From positions 310,001-374,000 of the forward strand of contig NZ_JAAUVN010000004.1 of NCBI RefSeq assembly GCF_012030425.1: a DNA stretch of 64,000 nucleotides. Direction: 5' to 3'. The stretch comes from Sphingobacterium sp. B16(2022) (lineage in GTDB: Bacteria; Bacteroidota; Bacteroidia; Sphingobacteriales; Sphingobacteriaceae). How positions within the stretch are numbered: position 1 is the stretch's first letter; the number at the start of each line of letters is the position of its first letter. Made by a program: the position numbers and the translations under genes. Below are positions 49,381-59,116 of this stretch, piece by piece. Under the pieces are notes generated by a model. It was not told where the DNA came from, ran no database searches, and worked only from the letters and a program-made list of their open reading frames with translations.

Positions 49381-50304
49381 ATGAATAATCACAAATTACA
49401 GGGCTTAATTGCGGCGCCTTTCACACCAATGCTGGCAAATGGTGATTTAAATCTTGAATCTATCCCTGCTTATTATCAGTTACTGAAACAAAATCAGGTA
49501 GCTGGTGCATTTATCTGTGGGTCAACGGGCGAAGGTGTTTCATTAACCTTTGATGAAAGGGTAGCTATTATGCAAGCTTGGGCAAAAGCAACTGCCAGTG
49601 ATAAAGAGTTTAAAGTAATTACACTAGTAGGTGGAACAAATATTAGAGAATGTTGTTTACTTGCCACAAAAGCTGAACAGATCGGTTTGTTTGGCATTTC
49701 ATTTACTTCACCTTTCTATTTTAAACCTGCCAATGTAGAACAGTTAGCGAAATGCTGTGAGGAAATTGCAGCAGCTGCACCTAAAACAGCATTCTATTAT
49801 TATCATATTCCAGTATTAACAGGTGGAAATTTTGCAATGATCGATTTATTGAAAGCAATTGATGGTAAAATTCCCAATTTTGTAGGAATAAAATATACAC
49901 ATGAGGACTTTATGGATTATCTCTCATGTCTAAATTTTGCCAATCGCAAATATGATATGCTATGGGGCAGAGATGAAAACATGTTATCAGCACTAGTCCT
50001 TGGTGCCAAAGGAGCTGTGGGAAGCACCTATAATTATGCTGCTCCTCTTTATCGAGCATTAATTGATGCATTTGATCAGGGAGATTTTGAAAAAGCAAAT
50101 GCTTTACAGCAACAGTCAATTGATATGATCACTTTATTAGGAAAGTATGGTGGTATTGCTGTCGGAAAATCTTACATGAAACTCATAGGTTTAGATTGTG
50201 GAGCGTTTAGATTACCTGTTCGCAATATGACAGAAAAAGATTTTGAAAGATTTAAAGCCGATGTTGCATCGCTAAATTTTTCAAGTTTCAAATCAACTTT
50301 ATAA
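49381..50304 (+). CDS. nanA: N-acetylneuraminate lyase
   Basis: Splits N-acetylneuraminate (Neu5Ac) into ManNAc and pyruvate. I use the ATG at 49381 (MNNHKLQGLIAAPFTP), giving 307 residues; an upstream ATG at 49330 would add 17 unlikely residues. Class I aldolase motifs: GSTGEG near residue 48, the catalytic Tyr in FYYYHIPVLTG, and the Schiff-base Lys in FVGIKYTHEDF; the GSTYNYAAP loop is also typical for NanA. It is the first gene of the seven-gene sialic acid operon, divergent from the GntR-type regulator. The next gene begins one base after the stop. Identity as NanA rather than DapA follows from length, motifs and context. Confidence 0.95.
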   Translation: MNNHKLQGLIAAPFTPMLANGDLNLESIPAYYQLLKQNQVAGAFICGSTGEGVSLTFDERVAIMQAWAKATASDKEFKVITLVGGTNIRECCLLATKAEQIGLFGISFTSPFYFKPANVEQLAKCCEEIAAAAPKTAFYYYHIPVLTGGNFAMIDLLKAIDGKIPNFVGIKYTHEDFMDYLSCLNFANRKYDMLWGRDENMLSALVLGAKGAVGSTYNYAAPLYRALIDAFDQGDFEKANALQQQSIDMITLLGKYGGIAVGKSYMKLIGLDCGAFRLPVRNMTEKDFERFKADVASLNFSSFKSTL

Positions 50305-50305
50305 C

Positions 50306-51421
50306 ATGATGAAAACTATTCCTCTTATCTTAAGCACACTCTTATTTATGCAATGTAGCACAACAAAAAATGTAGAAGAGATCACTTGGTCTGTTTCGGA
50401 CTCTCTACCCAAAACGATTACCGGTCAAGTGCAACTTGGTGTTGCAGGACCTGTTGTAGGAATCCACAGCAATCATTTACTGATCGCTGGTGGCGCAAAT
50501 TTTCCAGAAAAGATGCCTTGGGAAGGAGGAATAAAAAAATACCAGCATACAGCATATATTTATGCTATAAAAGATCACAATTTACAATTAAAAAATACAA
50601 TCTCGCTAAACACTTCTACTGCATATGCCGCAAATTGCAGTCAAGAAGAGGGAATTTATACCGCAGGTGGAGAAAATGAAATGGGAGTTTCTTCACAATT
50701 TCAGATCTATAGCTGGAACGGAGAACAAAACAACTTCCAAGTAAAAAAGCTTCCCGAACTTCCAATTCCTTTAAGCAATGCAAGCCTGGTGGCAGACGAT
50801 AACAAGCTCTACTTAATAGGTGGAGAAAATGCGGCGCTTGTTTCAGATAAAATATACCTATACGATCAAAAATGGCAGGAGTATATGCGTCTTCCATATC
50901 CATTAACACATACTGTAGCACTTGTTAAAGATCACTTTCTTTATCTATTTGGAGGGCGTACCAGACAGCTTAATGCGATCAGTACATTATATAAAACCTG
51001 TTATAAAATTGACTTAAAAACAAAAGAGATTATCCAGATCGCCGATTTGCCAAAAGCTCTTTCTGCAGGAACAGGATTCGCAGATAATAAAGGTAACCTA
51101 TTCTTAATAGGCGGTGATAATGGTTCAACTTTTCACAAAGTTGAACGGTTAATTCTAGATATAGCACAAGAAACGGCTCCAGATCGCAAAGAAAAATTAA
51201 TACAAGATAAAGCAATCGTGCAATCCAATCATCCAGGTTTTACCAAAAATGTTTTGCAATATGATGACCAACTAAACAAATGGCATGTCGCCAGCACTTT
51301 ACCGACAGGATCACCTGTTACCACAACTGCTGTCTTTCATGACCAACAAGTTTATATTCCATCGGGGGAAATTAAAGCAGGCATTCGATCTGCAGGAATA
51401 TTAACAGGTACCATTAGATAA
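50306..51421 (+). CDS. nanM: N-acetylneuraminate epimerase/mutarotase (NanM-like), lipoprotein
   Basis: Interconverts anomers of free sialic acid so it can be taken up. 371 residues; the signal peptide ends in LFMQC, so it is probably membrane-anchored by a lipid on Cys. The rest is a six-bladed kelch-type propeller: repeats with GG pairs (LLIAGGANFPE, IYTAGGENEMG, LYLIGGENA, LYLFGGRTRQ, LFLIGGDNGST, VYIPSGEIKAG). This fits the cyclically permuted mutarotase family that includes NanM. The start lies one base after the nanA stop. Located in the periplasm or facing the outside. The assignment is good from fold plus context. Confidence 0.9.
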   Translation: MMKTIPLILSTLLFMQCSTTKNVEEITWSVSDSLPKTITGQVQLGVAGPVVGIHSNHLLIAGGANFPEKMPWEGGIKKYQHTAYIYAIKDHNLQLKNTISLNTSTAYAANCSQEEGIYTAGGENEMGVSSQFQIYSWNGEQNNFQVKKLPELPIPLSNASLVADDNKLYLIGGENAALVSDKIYLYDQKWQEYMRLPYPLTHTVALVKDHFLYLFGGRTRQLNAISTLYKTCYKIDLKTKEIIQIADLPKALSAGTGFADNKGNLFLIGGDNGSTFHKVERLILDIAQETAPDRKEKLIQDKAIVQSNHPGFTKNVLQYDDQLNKWHVASTLPTGSPVTTTAVFHDQQVYIPSGEIKAGIRSAGILTGTIR

Positions 51422-51442
51422 CATCTAAATATAAACCAAATC

Positions 51443-52672
51443 ATGATACAAAATAAAAAATATTATCCTTGGATTGTTGTTGGCCTACTATGGGTGGTTG
51501 CATTACTCAATTACATGGACAGGCAGATTCTATCGACCATGCGTCCGACGATGCAGGTCGATATCACTGAACTACAGTCAGCAACTGTCTTTGGACAATT
51601 AATGGCCATATTCTTATGGATCTATGGACTGATGAGTCCTGTTTCAGGAATACTGGCTGATAGACTCAATCGCAAGTGGCTTATCGTAGGCTCTTTATTT
51701 GTTTGGTCATTAGTCACCTCATTAATGGGATACGCTACAACCTATCCGGAATTAATGATACTTCGCGGTATTATGGGCGTTTCCGAAGCCATCTATATTC
51801 CAGCAGGACTATCACTCATCTCGGATTTTCATTCTGATAAATCGCGTTCATTAGCAATTGGTATTCACATGACTGGTTTATATACAGGCCAGGCACTAGG
51901 CGGATTCGGGGCAACATTAGCAAGTTCTTATTCTTGGCACAGTACATTCAAAATATTTGGTTTAATAGGAGTATTATATGCTATTGTCCTCATGTTCTTT
52001 CTAGCAGAAGCTCCGGTAAGAACGAAAAAATCAGAACAAACAGAAAAACCCATCAATAGTTTCAAAGCTATAGGTATACTCCTGAGCAATATATCGTTTT
52101 GGGTCATCTTGTTTTATTTTGCGATACCAAGCTTACCAGGCTGGGCGACAAAAAACTGGTTACCGACTTTATTTTCAGAGAACCTCAATATATCGATGTC
52201 GCAAGCAGGTCCACTATCAACAATCACAATCGCGATATCCTCTTTCTTAGGGGTTATTTTTGGAGGTATATTATCTGACCGTTGGATACAAAAGAATGTA
52301 AAAGGCCGTATTTATACATCTGCAATTGGTTTATTATTAACAATTCCGGCTATGTTCTTAATCGGATATGGGCAACATATCTACCATGTTGTAGGCGCAG
52401 GATTAATGTTCGGTTTTGGCTTCGGCATGTTCGACGCTAATAATATGCCTATTCTTTGCCAATTTGTTCCGAGTAAATTCCGTGCAACAGCATATGGGAT
52501 CATGAATATGCTTGGTGTTATGGCCGGTGCATTTATTACTAAAGTATTGGGGGCGTCTGCTGATGAAGGTAAACTAGGAAAAGATTTTGCGCTTTTGGCT
52601 GTCATTGTATTTGTTGTTGTCATCATTCAACTTGTTGTATTAAAGCCAAAATCAAATGCTTCGCTGGACTAA
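51443..52672 (+). CDS. nanT: MFS transporter, probable sialic acid importer
   Basis: 409 residues with 12 predicted transmembrane helices. The MFS signature motifs are visible: NYMDRQILSTMRP after helix 1, GILADRLNRKWLIVGSL between helices 2 and 3, and FGGILSDRWIQKNVKGRIYTS in the second half. It imports a solute with protons or another ion across the inner membrane. Position between nanM and the O-acetylesterase gene makes Neu5Ac the likely solute, as for the MFS carriers (NanT) of Tannerella and Bacteroides loci. The next gene overlaps its 3' end by 17 bases. Confidence 0.9.
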   Translation: MIQNKKYYPWIVVGLLWVVALLNYMDRQILSTMRPTMQVDITELQSATVFGQLMAIFLWIYGLMSPVSGILADRLNRKWLIVGSLFVWSLVTSLMGYATTYPELMILRGIMGVSEAIYIPAGLSLISDFHSDKSRSLAIGIHMTGLYTGQALGGFGATLASSYSWHSTFKIFGLIGVLYAIVLMFFLAEAPVRTKKSEQTEKPINSFKAIGILLSNISFWVILFYFAIPSLPGWATKNWLPTLFSENLNISMSQAGPLSTITIAISSFLGVIFGGILSDRWIQKNVKGRIYTSAIGLLLTIPAMFLIGYGQHIYHVVGAGLMFGFGFGMFDANNMPILCQFVPSKFRATAYGIMNMLGVMAGAFITKVLGASADEGKLGKDFALLAVIVFVVVIIQLVVLKPKSNASLD

Positions 52673-54728
52673 AAAAATAATTTTAATCACATCTATTATG
52701 GTGTATTCCTCCATCGCATTGTATGCTCAGAAAAGAGTGGCATGCATTGGCGATTCAATCACCAAAGGATTAGGATTAAAAAAGGAGAATAAAACATATC
52801 CCCAACAACTTCAAGAGTTATTAGGATCAAATTTTAACGTCCAAAATTTCGGGTTTAGTGGTGCCACACTATTGAGCAAGGGACATAAGCCCTATGTCGA
52901 AACCCAGGAATATAAACAAGCACTGGCATTTCATCCTGACATTGCGATTATAGCATTGGGCGTAAATGACACTGATCCTCGAAATTGGCCCAACTATAGC
53001 GATGAATTTGAACAGGATTACAGTACACTTATCAGTAATCTGAGAAAATCAAACCCCGATGTCTCCATATATATTTGTACCCTTACCCCTATTTTCAGCG
53101 GTCATACTCGTTTCTTATCCGGTACAAGGGATTGGCATCAAGCCATCACTGCGTTGATACCAAAAATTACCAAAAATAATCAAGTTAAACTGATCAACAT
53201 CAATGAACAATTAAAGAGTAGAATCGATTTATTCGAAGATAACATACATCCAAATGTTGAAGGCGCGACCATAATCGCCAAACAGGTAAACCAAGCGATA
53301 CAGGGAATCGTGCAACCTCTCTCCGTTAAGGCTAACTTTGGAGATCATATGGTCTTACAACGAAACCGAGAAAACCCTATTTTAGGAAAAGCATCATGCA
53401 ATACAAAAATAGCGTTAAGATTCGATCACAAAACCTATCAAACTCAGTCCGATGAAAATGGTGATTGGTCAATTCTTCTTCCCAAAAGAAGTGCCGGAGG
53501 TCCATATGATATTCATATCCAAACGGAACACGAAGAGTTGAAAATTAAAGATATACTTTTTGGCGATGTATATCTAGCATCTGGACAATCCAATATGGCA
53601 TTTGAGCTAAAAAATGCACGCGGAGGAGACAGTTTAATTCAAATGAATGCACCAAAAGTAAGGTTGTTTAAAAATAACAATCTCGTTCAGACCAATCCGA
53701 CATCCTGGGACTTAAATACACTTGAAAAGATTAATAAATTAGACTTTTTCAGTGGAAACTGGACTTTACCAACACAAGAAAATAAGGCAAATTTCTCTGC
53801 AATAGCTTATGCTTTTGCACTCCAAGTATCTTCTAGGACCAATATTCCAATTGGTATAGTCGAACTGGATGTTCCTGGATCCAATACCGAATCATGGATA
53901 GACCGTACAACATTAGAACAAAATAATCTACTAGCAAGCTACATCCATAGTTGGAGGAAATCCGATTTTATACAGGATTTTTGCCGCAATAGATCTGATC
54001 AAAATCTGGCACTGTCCTCCGCAAAATATCAACGTCACCCTTATGAACCCGCCTACAATTTTGAAGCCGGTATATTGCATTGGTTACATACGCAATTCAC
54101 AGCTGTTTTGTGGTATCAAGGAGAAAGCAATGCCCATAATATTGAACTACACGAGCTATTATTTAAAACACTTGTCAGTTCATGGCGCCAAAATTTTAAG
54201 CAAGACCTACCTTTCTATTATGTGCAACTGTCAAGTATTGAACGTCCTTCATGGCCGAGATTCAGAGACAGTCAGCGCAAATTGAATACAAAACTTGAAA
54301 ACACCTACATGGCTGTTTCATCAGATGTCGGTGATCTTTCGGATGTCCATCCTAAAAATAAGATCATTATCGGAAACCGATTGGCGAATCTAGCCCTTGC
54401 TCACGAATACAAATTCAAAATCAATGCAGATTATCCAACATTCGACCACTATACCATAAAAAACAATATGATCAAGGTCTACTTTAAAAACTGTAAATCA
54501 CTTAAAACAAACAATAATCAACCTTTACAGGGATTTACCCTGATCGATGAAAAAGGATATACCTTGCAGCCTGGAAAAATATCAATTCAAAAAAATTGTG
54601 TATCGATTGATTTGCCAAGCGATAAAATCATAACTGAAATCCGATACGCATATTCACCCTATAGCACCGCAAATTTGCAAAATGAGGCAGAAGTACCAGC
54701 TTCAACATGCAGTTTTAAAATTGACTAA
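52656..54728 (+). CDS. Sialate O-acetylesterase with two SGNH-type domains
   Basis: Removes O-acetyl groups from sialic acids so that sialidase and lyase can work. 690 residues: signal peptide (ending YAQ); an SGNH/GDSL domain (about 26-225) with ACIGDSITKGLGL (Ser), GVNDTDP and the final DNIHPNVEG (Asp-His); a beta-rich linker (about 226-300); then a SASA-type domain (about 300-560) with DVYLASGQSNMAFEL (Ser) and WYQGESNAHN; a C-terminal beta part follows. The same two-domain layout is known from esterases of gut Bacteroidota sialic acid loci. The overlap of 17 bases with the transporter gene means coupling. Exported. Confidence 0.9.
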   Translation: MLRWTKKIILITSIMVYSSIALYAQKRVACIGDSITKGLGLKKENKTYPQQLQELLGSNFNVQNFGFSGATLLSKGHKPYVETQEYKQALAFHPDIAIIALGVNDTDPRNWPNYSDEFEQDYSTLISNLRKSNPDVSIYICTLTPIFSGHTRFLSGTRDWHQAITALIPKITKNNQVKLININEQLKSRIDLFEDNIHPNVEGATIIAKQVNQAIQGIVQPLSVKANFGDHMVLQRNRENPILGKASCNTKIALRFDHKTYQTQSDENGDWSILLPKRSAGGPYDIHIQTEHEELKIKDILFGDVYLASGQSNMAFELKNARGGDSLIQMNAPKVRLFKNNNLVQTNPTSWDLNTLEKINKLDFFSGNWTLPTQENKANFSAIAYAFALQVSSRTNIPIGIVELDVPGSNTESWIDRTTLEQNNLLASYIHSWRKSDFIQDFCRNRSDQNLALSSAKYQRHPYEPAYNFEAGILHWLHTQFTAVLWYQGESNAHNIELHELLFKTLVSSWRQNFKQDLPFYYVQLSSIERPSWPRFRDSQRKLNTKLENTYMAVSSDVGDLSDVHPKNKIIIGNRLANLALAHEYKFKINADYPTFDHYTIKNNMIKVYFKNCKSLKTNNNQPLQGFTLIDEKGYTLQPGKISIQKNCVSIDLPSDKIITEIRYAYSPYSTANLQNEAEVPASTCSFKID

Positions 54729-54733
54729 AAACG

Positions 54734-55927
54734 ATGTATACTTTAACACAACTCGAAGAACTCGAAAAATTTTATAAAACACAGCTTCTAGAAGATACTG
54801 TACCATTTTGGTTCCCAAAATCATTTGACCATGAAGACGGTGGATTTTTACTCATGCGCGATCAGGACGGAAGTTTAATTGATGATGACAAAGCAGTTTG
54901 GATTCAGGGACGAGCAACCTGGTTACTGGCAACACTCTACAACACAGTAGAACCCAAACAAGAATGGTTAGATGGGGCTAAGTTAGGCTATGATTTTATC
55001 CAAAAACATTGCTTTGATACTGACGGACAAATGTTTTTCCATGTTACTAAAAATGGTCAATCGATCCGTAAAAGAAGATATTATTTTTCAGAGACTTTTG
55101 CCGTTATTGCCTTTGCTGCCTATGCAAAGGCCTCAGGCAGTCAAGAAGCTGCGGAACAAGCTCGTGCTATTTTTGGGAAATGCATCCAATATGCTTCCGG
55201 AGAAATCAAATTAGCTCCTAAGTTTACAGACACAAGGCCTTCAAAAGGTATCGGAACGCCGATGATCATGATCAATACGGCACAGCAACTACGTGACACA
55301 ATCGGTGACCCTCGCTGTGATGAAGCCATTTCCACTTGGATCAAAGAAATTGAAACCAATTTCGTTAAGCACGACCTCAAGGTAGTCATGGAGCAAGTGT
55401 CACCGAAAGGAGAAATCATCGATCATATAGATGGCAGAACCTTAAATCCCGGCCATGCCATAGAAGGAGCTTGGTTTATTCTGCATGAAGCGCAATACCG
55501 CAACAACGATCCAAAGCTCATCGAGTTAGGCTGTAAGATGCTCGACTATATGTGGGAAAGGGGTTGGGATAAAGAATTTGGTGGTATTTTATATTTTAGA
55601 GATTTATATAATAAACCTGTACAAGAATATTGGCAGGACATGAAATTCTGGTGGCCTCAAAACGAAACTATCATTGCGACACTGCTCGCGTATTTATTGA
55701 CAGGAAACGAAAAGTATGCCGACATGCATCAAAAAATACATCAGTATGGCTATGAAAAATTTCACGATCAGAAGCATGGCGAATGGTTTGGATATCTCCA
55801 TCGGGATGGTTCAATTGCACAGACTGCGAAAGGAAATCTATTCAAAGGACCATTCCACCTTCCTCGTCAGGAATGGTATTGTTGGACAATTCTTAAAAAC
55901 TTCTTAAAAGATAAAAATGAATCTTAA
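54734..55927 (+). CDS. N-acylglucosamine 2-epimerase (AGE family)
   Basis: Converts ManNAc into GlcNAc, the step after NanA. 397 residues, cytoplasmic. The (alpha/alpha)6 barrel of the family shows: FPKSFDHEDGGFLL, WIQGRATWLLATLYN, RRYYFSETFAVIAFAAYA, the catalytic His region LNPGHAIEGAWFILHEA, and second catalytic His region GPFHLPRQEWYCW. It lies 5 bases after the esterase gene and overlaps the next gene by 11 bases. Use of AGE in place of NanE plus NanK is typical for Bacteroidota. A GlcNAc kinase is then needed, but none is in the window. High certainty in family and role. Confidence 0.93.
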   Translation: MYTLTQLEELEKFYKTQLLEDTVPFWFPKSFDHEDGGFLLMRDQDGSLIDDDKAVWIQGRATWLLATLYNTVEPKQEWLDGAKLGYDFIQKHCFDTDGQMFFHVTKNGQSIRKRRYYFSETFAVIAFAAYAKASGSQEAAEQARAIFGKCIQYASGEIKLAPKFTDTRPSKGIGTPMIMINTAQQLRDTIGDPRCDEAISTWIKEIETNFVKHDLKVVMEQVSPKGEIIDHIDGRTLNPGHAIEGAWFILHEAQYRNNDPKLIELGCKMLDYMWERGWDKEFGGILYFRDLYNKPVQEYWQDMKFWWPQNETIIATLLAYLLTGNEKYADMHQKIHQYGYEKFHDQKHGEWFGYLHRDGSIAQTAKGNLFKGPFHLPRQEWYCWTILKNFLKDKNES

Positions 55928-57866
55928 GCTCAAATACCTTAGCATTTTACTTCTTAGCATCAGTTTTTTTTCAATTTCGTCTGCACAAGAAAACTTAATT
56001 CCATTACCGATCAACATGGAATTGGGGGAAGGTATGCTTGATCTGAAGAAGGGGATTGTTGTAAATGAAAATAATACAGCACTAACGAATGAATATAAAC
56101 TGGCCAACACCATTCTTGCTGATTGGAAAATAGGAACTAAAAAAGCTGGTCATAACAACAGTCTGCCGCTCTTAACACTTGAGCTATTAAGTGGTTTATC
56201 CGAAAATAAGGAAGCTTATCATTTGAAAATTGATGAGAAAGGAATCCACATAAAAGCACAAAATAGTGCAGGCATTTATTACGGATTACAAACATTAAGA
56301 CAATTTTCAATTCAACAGAAAAAGCTTTCATTTTGTGAGATCAATGACAAACCGGCATTCTCATGGCGGTCTTTCCTCGTTGATGTCGGACGTAATTATC
56401 AACCTCTTGCTATCCTAAAAGAACATGTTGATATCATGGCACGTTATAAATTAAATGTTTTACACTTTCATTTTACAGAAGATATCGCTTGGCGTTTAGC
56501 CAGCAAAAAATACCCGGATCTTACCGATCCATCTTACATTACCAGAGGTAAAGGTGAACATTATACAGAACAAGAGTTCAAAGAACTAATAAATTATTGC
56601 AAACTACGCCATATCTTGCTTTTACCTGAAATTGATATGCCAGGACACAGTGATGCTTTCAAAAGATATTTTGGAGTAGGCATGCAAACGGACTCTGGTA
56701 TGGTATATATTAAGGAACTTTTAAAAGAATTCTCACAAACCTATACCGATCTCCCCTATTTGCACATTGGAGGTGATGAAGTAAAAATCAGCAATAAAAA
56801 CTTCATGCCTGAAATCACACAATACGTTGAAGAATTAGGTTATAAAACAATTGGATGGGATCCGGGCAGTAACCTTATGCCACAGACCATTCGACAACTG
56901 TGGATGGGTGGTCCCAAAAAAATACTAGAACAAGGGGACCATGTATTTATCGATTCCAAACATCTCTATATAAATCATATGGATCCTTTGGAAACTGTAA
57001 CGACCTTATTTCATAGAAAAATTGGCGAACAAGATAAGGAGCATAAAAATCTGATCGGAGCAACCTTGTGTTCATGGCCAGATCGTGCAGTAGCCGAACC
57101 TCAGGATATGTTTGTCCAAAACGCCATATATCCCGCTCTTGTCACATTTGCAGAACGCAGTTGGCGAGGTGGTGGTATAGCTGGCTGGACATGTAATATT
57201 GTGCAAGAAAGTCTTCCTGCTTATCAGGAATTTAAAGCATTTGAAACTAGACTGCTCCATCATAAAAACAGCTATTTTTCTGATAAACCATTTCCCTATG
57301 TCAAACAAATAGGATCAAAATGGGAACTGATCGGCCCCTTTCAAAATGAGGGCAATCTTGCAAAAACATTTCCAATAGAAACGAAACCATTTGCACCTGA
57401 TATAACAGTTACAAAAACAATAGCGGGAGGTACCGTGATACTGAGACATTGGTGGGCAGATATCATACCTGGTGCACTTAAAAATCCACAAGAGAACACA
57501 ACTTGGTACGCACGTACCAAGATATGGAGTGAAAAAAGCGAGCACAAATTATTCTGGATCGGATTCAACAATCTATCTCGGTCATATGCAAGCAATACAC
57601 CCCAATTACACACTTGGGATGATCTTGGAAGCCAAGTCTGGGTCAATAATAAAACGATCGAACCGCCTATTTGGAAGCATGCCGGTGCAAAAGGAGATTT
57701 AGAAACTCCTCTAGTAGACGAAGGCTATTCCTACAGAGCGCCAACAAAGATTTTATTGAAAAAAGGTTGGAATGAAATTTTAATCAAATTACCGATCAGC
57801 GATTTTAAAGGAACCGATTGGCAAAATCCAGTAAAATGGATGTTTACATTTATACAGAGTAATTAA
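55917..57866 (+). CDS. GH20 beta-N-acetylhexosaminidase in the sialic acid operon
   Basis: 649 residues: signal peptide (ending SSAQ); GH20b domain (about 25-140; PLPINMELGEG opens it); catalytic barrel from about 150, with FSWRSFLVDVGRNY, HFHFTEDIAWRLASKKYP, and the catalytic pair Asp287-Glu288 in LHIGGDEVKI. Then a C-terminal beta-sandwich (about 470-649) with ALKNPQENTTWYARTKIW, perhaps carbohydrate-binding. It cuts beta-GlcNAc or GalNAc after the sialidase has removed sialic acid. It is unlike the four-domain enzyme at 8506. It overlaps the AGE gene by 11 bases. The C-terminal region is longer than in minimal GH20 enzymes. Confidence 0.94.
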   Translation: MNLKLKYLSILLLSISFFSISSAQENLIPLPINMELGEGMLDLKKGIVVNENNTALTNEYKLANTILADWKIGTKKAGHNNSLPLLTLELLSGLSENKEAYHLKIDEKGIHIKAQNSAGIYYGLQTLRQFSIQQKKLSFCEINDKPAFSWRSFLVDVGRNYQPLAILKEHVDIMARYKLNVLHFHFTEDIAWRLASKKYPDLTDPSYITRGKGEHYTEQEFKELINYCKLRHILLLPEIDMPGHSDAFKRYFGVGMQTDSGMVYIKELLKEFSQTYTDLPYLHIGGDEVKISNKNFMPEITQYVEELGYKTIGWDPGSNLMPQTIRQLWMGGPKKILEQGDHVFIDSKHLYINHMDPLETVTTLFHRKIGEQDKEHKNLIGATLCSWPDRAVAEPQDMFVQNAIYPALVTFAERSWRGGGIAGWTCNIVQESLPAYQEFKAFETRLLHHKNSYFSDKPFPYVKQIGSKWELIGPFQNEGNLAKTFPIETKPFAPDITVTKTIAGGTVILRHWWADIIPGALKNPQENTTWYARTKIWSEKSEHKLFWIGFNNLSRSYASNTPQLHTWDDLGSQVWVNNKTIEPPIWKHAGAKGDLETPLVDEGYSYRAPTKILLKKGWNEILIKLPISDFKGTDWQNPVKWMFTFIQSN

Positions 57867-57884
57867 TAACCAAAACATTATATC

Positions 57885-59042
57885 ATGCAAAAATTATTTT
57901 TAACGTTTTCTATCCTGCTATCATCGACGATGATCCAAGCACAAGAAACGACTGTTTTTAAATCGGGAGATGACGGTTACAAAAGTTACCGTATTCCAGC
58001 GATTGTCAAAGATAAAAGTAACAATCTGATTGCATTCTCCGAAGGCCGTGTTGAACATGCCGGAGACTACGGAAATGTCGATATCGTTTACAAAATCAGT
58101 TCTGACAATGGAAAAACATGGGGACCTCTGCAGATAGCTGTAGACCAAGATAAATTACAGGCGGGCAACCCCGCACCTATCGTTGATCTATTAGATCCAC
58201 AATATCCAAAAGGACGAATTTTCTTATTCTACAATACAGGAAATAATCACGAAGGAGATGTCAGAAAAGGAAATGGAATTCGCGAATGCTGGTATATCAC
58301 TTCTACAGATGGAGGAAAAACATGGGCTGCACCGACAAACATTACAACTGCAGTGCATCGTCCAAATCAACCCGCGTTCAATCCTAATTATACTTTTAAA
58401 GAGGATTGGAGAACCTACGCGAATACACCTGGTCATGCTTTACAATTTGATTCCGGAAAATATAAAGGCCGTATATACATTCCTGCAAATCATTCAGAAG
58501 GAGACCCAAAACCTGCAGGAAAAGATTATTTTGCACATAGTTATTATTCCGACGACCATGGTAAAACTTTCAAAATCGGAAATACAATAAGCTTTGAAGG
58601 TGGAAATGAAACGATGGCCGCACAGATCTCCGAAACAGGATTGTATATGAATACTAGAAACCAACAGGGAAATGTACGAAACCGTATTATTTCTTATTCG
58701 AATGATGGCGGAGCAACATGGGATACCACTTTCTATGATAAAAATCTACCAGATCCTGTTAACCAAGGTTCTACCCTATCTTGGAAAAAAGGTAAAAATT
58801 ATATTCTAGCTGTTTGCAATGCTGCCTCTCAAAAAGATAGAGATAATTTAACATTACGAATCAGTAAAGATCAAGGAAAGACCTGGTATTTTAACCATGT
58901 AGTGGCAAAAGCACCTGTGGGCTATAAAGATTCTTATGCCGCCTATTCAGATATTATTCTGATCAACAATAAGAAGATCGGCGTGCTTTATGAAAAGGAT
59001 AATTACGAAACGATTGTTTTTGACACGGTGTCAATCAAATAG
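57885..59042 (+). CDS. Sialidase, GH33
   Basis: Releases terminal sialic acid from glycans. 385 residues with a signal peptide (ending IQAQ), so exported. A six-bladed propeller: the FRIP-type motif YRIPAIVKD (arginine of the triad), the acid/base Asp in AFSEGRVEHAGDYGNVDIVY, Asp boxes SSDNGKTWGP, STDGGKTWAA, YSDDHGKTFK, YSNDGGATWD and SKDQGKTWYF, and the nucleophile Tyr in DSYAAYSDIIL. It is the last gene of the operon, 18 bases after the GH20 gene, and is followed by a terminator. No extra carbohydrate-binding domain is present. Identity is certain; linkage preference is not known. Confidence 0.96.
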   Translation: MQKLFLTFSILLSSTMIQAQETTVFKSGDDGYKSYRIPAIVKDKSNNLIAFSEGRVEHAGDYGNVDIVYKISSDNGKTWGPLQIAVDQDKLQAGNPAPIVDLLDPQYPKGRIFLFYNTGNNHEGDVRKGNGIRECWYITSTDGGKTWAAPTNITTAVHRPNQPAFNPNYTFKEDWRTYANTPGHALQFDSGKYKGRIYIPANHSEGDPKPAGKDYFAHSYYSDDHGKTFKIGNTISFEGGNETMAAQISETGLYMNTRNQQGNVRNRIISYSNDGGATWDTTFYDKNLPDPVNQGSTLSWKKGKNYILAVCNAASQKDRDNLTLRISKDQGKTWYFNHVVAKAPVGYKDSYAAYSDIILINNKKIGVLYEKDNYETIVFDTVSIK

Positions 59043-59060
59043 CAACCTGTTGCATCGAAC

Positions 59061-59100
59061 TAAAAAAGTGTCTGAATCTTTAGATACAGACACTTTTTTA
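59061..59100. terminator. Terminator of the sialic acid operon (two-way)
   Basis: TAAAAAAGTGTCTG with its complement (arms 59061-59074 and 59087-59100), inner ATCT/AGAT pairs, and T/A runs for both strands. It lies between convergent sialidase and pirin genes. Confidence 0.85.
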
Positions 59101-59116
59101 CTATGTATCTCAAAAT

